Source: Silurus meridionalis (lineage: Eukaryota; Chordata; Actinopteri; Siluriformes; Siluridae). From it: a stretch of 64,000 nucleotides of DNA. Below are positions 57,653-64,000 of this stretch, piece after piece (the stretch's first letter is position 1; the number at the start of each line of letters is the position of its first letter). The translations under genes were made by a program, and so were the position numbers. The notes under the pieces were generated by a model that was not told where the DNA came from, searched no databases, and was given only the letters and a program-made list of their open reading frames with translations. Location of the stretch: the NCBI RefSeq assembly GCF_014805685.1, contig NC_060901.1, positions 23,505,905-23,569,904 on the forward strand. The letters run 5' to 3'.

Positions 57653-57775
57653 AATGCTTCATTAACAATAAAATGTGCTCTGTAATGAAGTAAAATGCTA
57701 GGATGTATTCTCCCCCAGTCTATTCTCTGCCACAGCACGTCAGAAGTGATTTTTTATTATCTTATCTTAAAAAAT

Positions 57776-57897
<122 letters not shown>

Positions 57898-58054
57898 CCC
57901 AGCTCTGTTGCTCAACCTGGACATCTTATAAAAACACTTTCCTTTCTGTTCCTCTTCTGTAAACAAACCTACTGCTACAGCAGACACGAGCATGAGCATG
58001 AATTTATCCACAGCTTCGATATCATCAAAGACACAAACCACAAATTGAGAATTA

Positions 58055-58355
58055 CGGGAGCGAGAGAGAGAGAGAATATGAGAGAGAGCGAGAGAGAAGG
58101 AAAGAATGAGAGCGATAGAGAAAAAAAAAAATCAAACATGAGAAACTGGGGAAAAAGAGAGAGACTGCATGAGAGAGAGAGAGAGAGAGAAAGAGAGAGT
58201 CTGAGCGAGAAAAACACAGACAGAAAACCAAATAAAAGAAAAAACAAGCAAGAGAAAGAAAGAGAGCAAAAAAAGAAAGAGCGAGAGAAAGACAACAATA
58301 TAAATATGGCAAAACGCAATTTTTGAACTAAAGTGAGTGAGAAAGAGCAAGCGAG

Positions 58356-58401
<46 letters not shown>

Positions 58402-58464
58402 TCTGATGATGATGCTAAAGCCAACTTCTATCCAAAAAAATAAATAAATAAATAAATAAATAAA
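58055..58464. repeat. GA-rich field with (GAAA)11 and (AAAT)6
   Basis: Imperfect GAGA/GAAA words from 58055, pure GAAA at 58356-58401 and TAAA at 58441-58464. ORFs of 86-150 aa here are artefacts. Confidence 0.93.
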
Positions 58465-58982
58465 TGAACCCCAGACCATCAGCAGCAGCTCTACTTCATC
58501 TCTCAGCTCACTATCCGTCACACAAGTAGTATAATTAACACATCCTGGACCACTCGCCGTAATTATGCCAGCAATTAGACTCATTACTGCACTTTATCAA
58601 ACCATTACAATCAGAAGGCGGACCAGCCAAAAGGTCACGTATAAACACTGCCAGCTTCAATAATAAACTCCTACCACGCGTTCAACACAACACAAGCACT
58701 CGATTCTCGGGCTGTCCATTACATTTCTAGGCTCGGTTTTAATTGAATTCTTTTTTGTTTTTAAACCAGGCTGGACATATCATCACGCGGTCAGCTAGCC
58801 CACCATTAGCTAGCCATGTTTTGGTTGCCAGGCAACCTAATTGGCTGGAGAATAAATGGGAGCAAACATAATGTGTTTTATTATGGGAAGCTAGTCAGTT
58901 TAGTGAGATCCATACAGAAACAAACAGGTGGAAAATCAGAGATGCAGGAAAGGAAAGAAGGAAGATGAAGAAAAGAAGACAG
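58465..58982. other. No repeat or gene seen; contains a strong RFX-like palindrome
   Basis: Even composition between microsatellite fields; the motif is at 58823-58837. Confidence 0.55.
58823..58837. promoter_or_regulatory. Candidate RFX X-box followed by inverted CCAAT
   Basis: GGTTGCCAGGCAACC is a perfect 7-bp-arm palindrome with a 1-nt spacer, matching the RFX consensus. ATTGGCT, a reverse CCAAT box, follows at 58840, echoing X-box/Y-box spacing. Function is inference. Confidence 0.42.
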
Positions 58983-59547
<565 letters not shown>

Positions 59548-59554
59548 GCTTTTG

Positions 59555-59605
59555 AGAAGTCACATGTACATCACTGCACAGTGAAATTCTTTCTTCGCAT
59601 TTCCC
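59555..59605 (-). repeat. SINE family S tail, inverted
   Basis: GCACAGTGAAATTCTTTCTT then CGCATTTCC. Confidence 0.65.
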
Positions 59606-59639
59606 CGTGTTTTTAAAAGGGTAAGAGTTTATTATTAAA

Positions 59640-59765
59640 GGCTCTGGGTGACTGATTGGAAGGTTTGGGGTTCAAGCCCCAGTATGGCCAAGCTGCCACT
59701 TTTGGACCCTTGAGCACGGCCCGTAACCCTCTATGATCCAGGGATGTTAAGTTACAACCTCTCAA
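59640..59765 (+). repeat. SINE family S, body
   Basis: GGGGTTCAAGCCCCAGTATG (B-box side), CCAAGCTGCCACTTTTGGAC, CTTGAGCACGGCCCGTAACC. Confidence 0.78.
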
Positions 59766-60780
59766 AAAAAGCACAAAAACTAATTATATGGTCGGATATC
59801 CACAGGCTTTTATTTATACACTGTCTGGAAATGTTTTCCAACAGATTTGGTCGCATCAACAAAAAGAATGGAAGTGATCTCGTGTTACATTACATACCTG
59901 GCGGCTTTCCTGATTTTAAATGGATCGCTCAACATCAGGGTACAGGAGATAATCCGACATCTCGGAAGCAAATAAGTTTAGTCCATTAGCTAGTGTGAAA
60001 AACTCAGTGGTGGACGAAGTTTCCAAACCATGTAAGAGCATCGTATATAGAGTGAAATTTATATGATGTACAATCGTTCGTACTGCAAAAATGATCGGTA
60101 AAAAGTTGCTAGCTGTAAAAATATTAACTAATATCAATAACGTACAATCTACAGATTTGTTCACTTGTATGTAATGACCCAAGATTTTACTTGGTCAGCA
60201 ATAAAAACATCTATCCACAAGCGTTTGCTGCTTTTGTGCGCTAAGAAAAAAAAAACGTTCGCAAAGCCTCGTTCGTTATCGGTCACAAAGAAACAGGAAT
60301 GTTTTCAGGGTTGTGTGGGGGGTCCGTTCCCCAGACGGATTTTAGCAGCATCGGTGGCACAGTTGCAAATGTTTCAGTGCGTCGTGTTTTTCATCTCCGA
60401 TTAGCTGAAATTAAAATCATTCTAATCTCATCACAAGTCGGATTGATATCAAAAGTCAGCGTCGACGAGGGGGCGTCGGGATTCGCCGCCACCGAGGAGA
60501 TTAAACCTGGCAGTGTGTCGCGTCTAGTCGGAGTCTTTGATTGCAAAATAAACTGGTTTGGATTCGTGGCTCGTTTCGGTGCGTGTGAGAATGTCGATCT
60601 TTTCCGACAACAACAGACTGGACTGTCGCCAGAACGTTTTACTATGATGAGGATGAATTGCCGAACGGATCAATGACACTTTCCCGAAAGTAGACACTTT
60701 TCGCCATAGTGTTGAAAAGGACCGGTAAATGGTAAAAATAAAAAAACAACAAAAACCCAACAACCTCACTATAAAATGCA
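59766..60780. other. No gene seen; repeat D fragment at 59998-60040
   Basis: ACTCAGTGGTGGACGAAGTT is the repeat D end. The 125-codon ORF 60299-60676 has no recognised domain or splice support. Confidence 0.5.
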
Positions 60781-60784
60781 AACC

Positions 60785-60786
60785 TC

Positions 60787-60833
<47 letters not shown>

Positions 60834-60916
60834 AATAACAAAAACAAACAAACAACAACAAGAAAGGAGGAAACGAACGAACGAACAAACAAACGAATCT
60901 AACAAACAAAAGAAAA

Positions 60917-60992
<76 letters not shown>

Positions 60993-61049
60993 AGGAAAGA
61001 AAGAAAGAAAGAAGGAAAGAAAGAAAGAACAAGCAAACAAAACAAAGAA

Positions 61050-61125
<76 letters not shown>

Positions 61126-61214
61126 AAAGAAGGAAACAAGAACGAACAAACAAACGAATAAACAAACAAAAGAAAGAAAGAAAGAAAGAAAGAACAAGCA
61201 AACAAAACAAAGAA

Positions 61215-61282
<68 letters not shown>

Positions 61283-61395
61283 AACAAACAAAAAAGAACG
61301 AACAAACAAACAAACAAACTAACAAACAAAAAGGAGGGAACAAACGAACGAACAAACGAACGAACGAAAGAAAGGAACAAACAAACAAACGAACA
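60785..61395. repeat. (GAAA)n arrays separated by AAAC/ACGA words
   Basis: Pure GAAA runs at about 60786-60834, 60918-61026, 61047-61126, 61170-61191 and 61212-61282. A spacer beginning GAACAAGCAAACAAAACAAA occurs at 61027 and 61192, 165 bp apart. The 288-aa minus-strand ORF is an artefact. Confidence 0.95.
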
Positions 61396-61414
61396 AACAA
61401 ATTACACAAATTTT

Positions 61415-61690
61415 CCGTGTATTTATGTTTAAAATTTCCTTGTGCAGCGTGTAAGCTATTGTGCAACAAGATTATACTAATAATTCCCCCAAAAAAGGGG
61501 GTTTGCATGCGTCAGCTTATGACTAAACAAAATGGTTATTTTTATGTTTGTATATTATACAGATAACATAAACTTCCCGAAATTTCAAAATGAATTCCCA
61601 TAAATTCCTGGTAAGTGTCCAATTTGGAACGTTTCCCAAACTCCCCAAATAAAGTTCCCATGGAAAGTTTACCGGAAATTTTTGGAAAAA
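61415..61690 (+). mobile_element. hAT-like MITE family H, copy 2
   Basis: AAATTCCTGGTAAGTGTCCA and CATGGAAAGTTTACCGGAAA, collinear with 23557-23832. Confidence 0.68.
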
Positions 61691-62388
61691 CCCAGGATGA
61701 AAAAGGGTTCACCCTGTTATTGGAAAATTGAGAGTTCTAATCCCTGGGTTGATGTTTGGTACAGCCCTCAGCAAAAAGAGTATTACAGGGGTATTCAAAG
61801 GGTGTTATTTTGAAATGAAAAGCCCCCCGGTTGGCATCTGTCAATCAGCATGTCAGTTTAAGTATATGGAAGAGGGCAGACAGCGCTTTCCTGTAGAGAC
61901 GTTGTGTTAAAGCATGAGTGGTACTTTAAAAAAGACAGAAGTCCTCAGAAGACATCGAGGAGCTAGTGGATGGGAATTGGACGGAATGAAACAAAAATGA
62001 TTAAGGACAAAAGGTATCCCAGGGTTACAAAAAAAAAAAAAAAAAAAAAAAGTTGCGCATCATATCCCCCAACAATCACAGACATGACAACGCTTATGGA
62101 TTCCTAAATGTTAAGGCATCCCAGAGGCTTTGAACAAAAGGTCACACAAAAAGGTGTGTGAAAGCTGTGTGAAGCAGGAATCCGGTTTCTGGAAATCGCT
62201 CTGCGGTTGCGAGCGCCAGCTGTGGCCTGCTGGGGTGAGCGGAGTTCGTGTTATTAATTAACAAGGTTTGTAAACACATTCGCAAATTTAATCTGACAAA
62301 AGCTGTAGAGGGTCGAGTCAGCAAGGGAGGTAGAAAGTCACTGAACTAGCAACTCTATATCATGGGCGACCCGTCCCACCGGCATCAC
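61691..62388. other. No gene or clear repeat seen; poly(A)
   Basis: Poly(A) at 62029-62051. Confidence 0.55.
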
Positions 62389-62960
62389 ACTACAACCCGA
62401 TTTCCAAAACAACGTCGGGACGATGTGCAAAAGGTAAATAAAAACAGAATGCAATGATCTGCAAATCTCATAAATCCATATTGTATTCACAATAAAACAA
62501 AAAAAGGTATGGTCATGTTGATCGTCACAACAGGTCTCAACAGTTGCTAAAGTTTTGAGAGAGGAATGTTGTCCCATATGTGACGGTTCTGGGTGTCCTT
62601 TGTTGTATTTTTCATTTCATGATGCATCAAATGCTTTCAAATGATAAAAGATCTAGACTTCAGGCAGGCCAGTCTAGCACCTGGACTTTTTTTTTTTTTT
62701 TTGATGGAACAGTCTAAATATGCAAGTTGCCCATTCCACAGGCACTAATGCACTCCCATAACAGAGCACGAATAACAAGCCAGATGATCCCGCTCCTCTT
62801 TAGCCCGGAGGATGCTGTTTCCATGGTTTCCAAATGTAAATTTTGATTCGTCTGACCACAGAACAGTTTTCCACTTTGCGTTTCTGGATCATGTTCACGC
62901 ATGCCTTCTTTATTGCATGATAGTGAATTAACCTGCATTTGTGGATAATCCAATGGGTGG
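62389..62960 (-). mobile_element. Tc1-type relic K, inverted copy
   Basis: Begins with the K terminus ACAACCCGATTTCCAAAACA, then GTAAATAAAAACAGAATGCA and GGTGTCCTTTGTTGTATTTT (shared with 26.7 kb). The minus strand reads [17 protein letters not shown], equivalent to the Tc1 VWGCISAxGxGNLHI block. Dead. Confidence 0.78.
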
Positions 62961-64000
62961 ATGTTTGCTTGTTTCCGGTTTACTTGTTGTAATAAATCTA
63001 ATATCTAAACATAACTAATGTATTGATGTGTACATTTATTTCATTTTAATCCTTTTTGCTGCTGTATCTCTTGCTCGATCGATACAGCCTGTCTACTTTA
63101 TCTTGCGAAGGAACCAGAACATGACTCGATGGTTAGAAGTTGTTGCACATCTCCACATCTGGGAGTAAACAACTCTTGAGTTTTCTGAAAATCATACACA
63201 CACACTTGGTTTCTATCCCAGGCTCCCTCGATGATCTAGCGGAGGAGGAAAAGTGTTGCAGCAGCTGCTTTTAAAGAGGGCTTTTAGAAGGAGAAGGGGC
63301 TCAGGCCTGTAATCTCATTGCTGCTATTATAGCCAGCGTACTGCACTTCACACTTCCACGAAGTTTCCCGGAGATCAATATGAGGCGCCACGGTCTAATC
63401 CTGTACTACAGCCGACCCAAACACAAGCAGCGAGGCAGACGGTGAGAAAACGATATATCTCATTCATATGACCTGTAGGCTTGTTTCCTAGCATAGTACT
63501 CAAGCAGTGCTAATAGAGTACCGGCACATTTTAACCATGATTGGCACAGTGACGTTATAAAGAAAGGGTTTGACCAGAAATAGTATTGGACACACTGCAA
63601 ACTACACAAAGTTACTGGATGCCAGCGAAAGGAGTCATTTTTCCTTCTCCAAATTCTACTTCCACCGTATGGGCTCTGTGGTGAGTTCAACTGATCCACG
63701 ACCTCAGGACCTGAAGCGCAATTCGTTCGCAAAACAAAATACATCAGTACCATGATGGTGCAGTGGTGCTGAGAGAATGCTCTTAAGAAACAGTTTGACG
63801 AGGAGAAATCGGACGAGGACAGAATCGGACTGTGGTGATGATGTCATGCATGATGTCTCATCCCCGCGACCGGTGTTGCTCGATACAGCAGGTATCACCC
63901 GTCTAGTTGCATCTATTAAACGTTTTTTGAGCAGAAAAACAAAAACTAAAGGTTTGCCTGAGGCAAGCGAGCCAAGCTCATGATTTTTCTACATATTTCT
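62961..64000. other. No gene or clear repeat seen
   Basis: Ordinary intron to the window edge. AAACAGTTTGACGAGGAGAA at 63789 faintly resembles repeat F. No KxDG-encoding exon was found. Confidence 0.55.

Noticed and set aside
60642..61508. 288-codon minus-strand ORF and overlapping frames
   Set aside because: Translation of (TTTC)n as FLSFFLSF; GAAA arrays lack stops in several frames.

Overview
The window is vertebrate nuclear DNA, almost certainly from a ray-finned fish. A catfish-like teleost is plausible from the repeat families, but I cannot prove the order. Most of it is intron. I recognise one protein-coding gene, on the minus strand: rngtt, the mRNA-capping enzyme (RNA triphosphatase plus guanylyltransferase). 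Four consecutive internal exons lie at 55158-55293, 52854-52925, 37729-37893 and 14569-14637. All have consensus GT donors and AG acceptors, and they join into one open frame of 147 whole codons plus one split codon. They cover most of the guanylyltransferase core after the catalytic lysine: motif III (LLDG/EMI, split by an intron), motif IIIa (RFLIYDII) and motif IV (DGLIFQP). I did not find the preceding exon with the KxDG lysine, the following exon with motif V, or the N-terminal triphosphatase exons. They should lie beyond the right edge (upstream) and left edge (downstream).

Layout in plus coordinates: 1-14568 is the start of a downstream intron with transposon relics, a TACCYTA-type minisatellite with higher-order structure (8745-9080), two pyrimidine-rich tracts (10130-10960 and 13025-13690) and a TCTA/TCTG block. 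The 69-nt exon follows. Intron 14638-37728 (23.1 kb) holds purine-rich tracts, CA and GA microsatellites, many DNA-transposon relics, a head-to-head transposon pair and an inverted-repeat-bounded block carrying a LINE reverse-transcriptase relic. Then come the 165-nt exon, a 15.0-kb intron, the 72-nt exon, a 2.2-kb intron containing a MITE nested in a Tc1 transposase relic, and the 136-nt exon. Finally 55294-64000 is upstream intron dominated from 57.5 to 61.4 kb by TG, GATA, GAAA and GACA arrays.

The main mobile load is one Tc1/mariner-derived family (called family A here), with about 20 copies in both orientations. Others are tRNA-headed SINEs, a TACCGTAATTTCCGGAC-type MITE, hAT-like MITEs, several decayed Tc1 transposases and a few unclassified dispersed repeats. 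Family names are from memory of teleost repeats, and no library search was run.

I found no second host gene, RNA gene, CRISPR array or bacterial-type system. The points most worth a second look are structural: nested insertions that can be read as a relative chronology, the higher-order minisatellite, microsatellites serving as splice polypyrimidine tracts, and inverted repeats flanking small rngtt exons.
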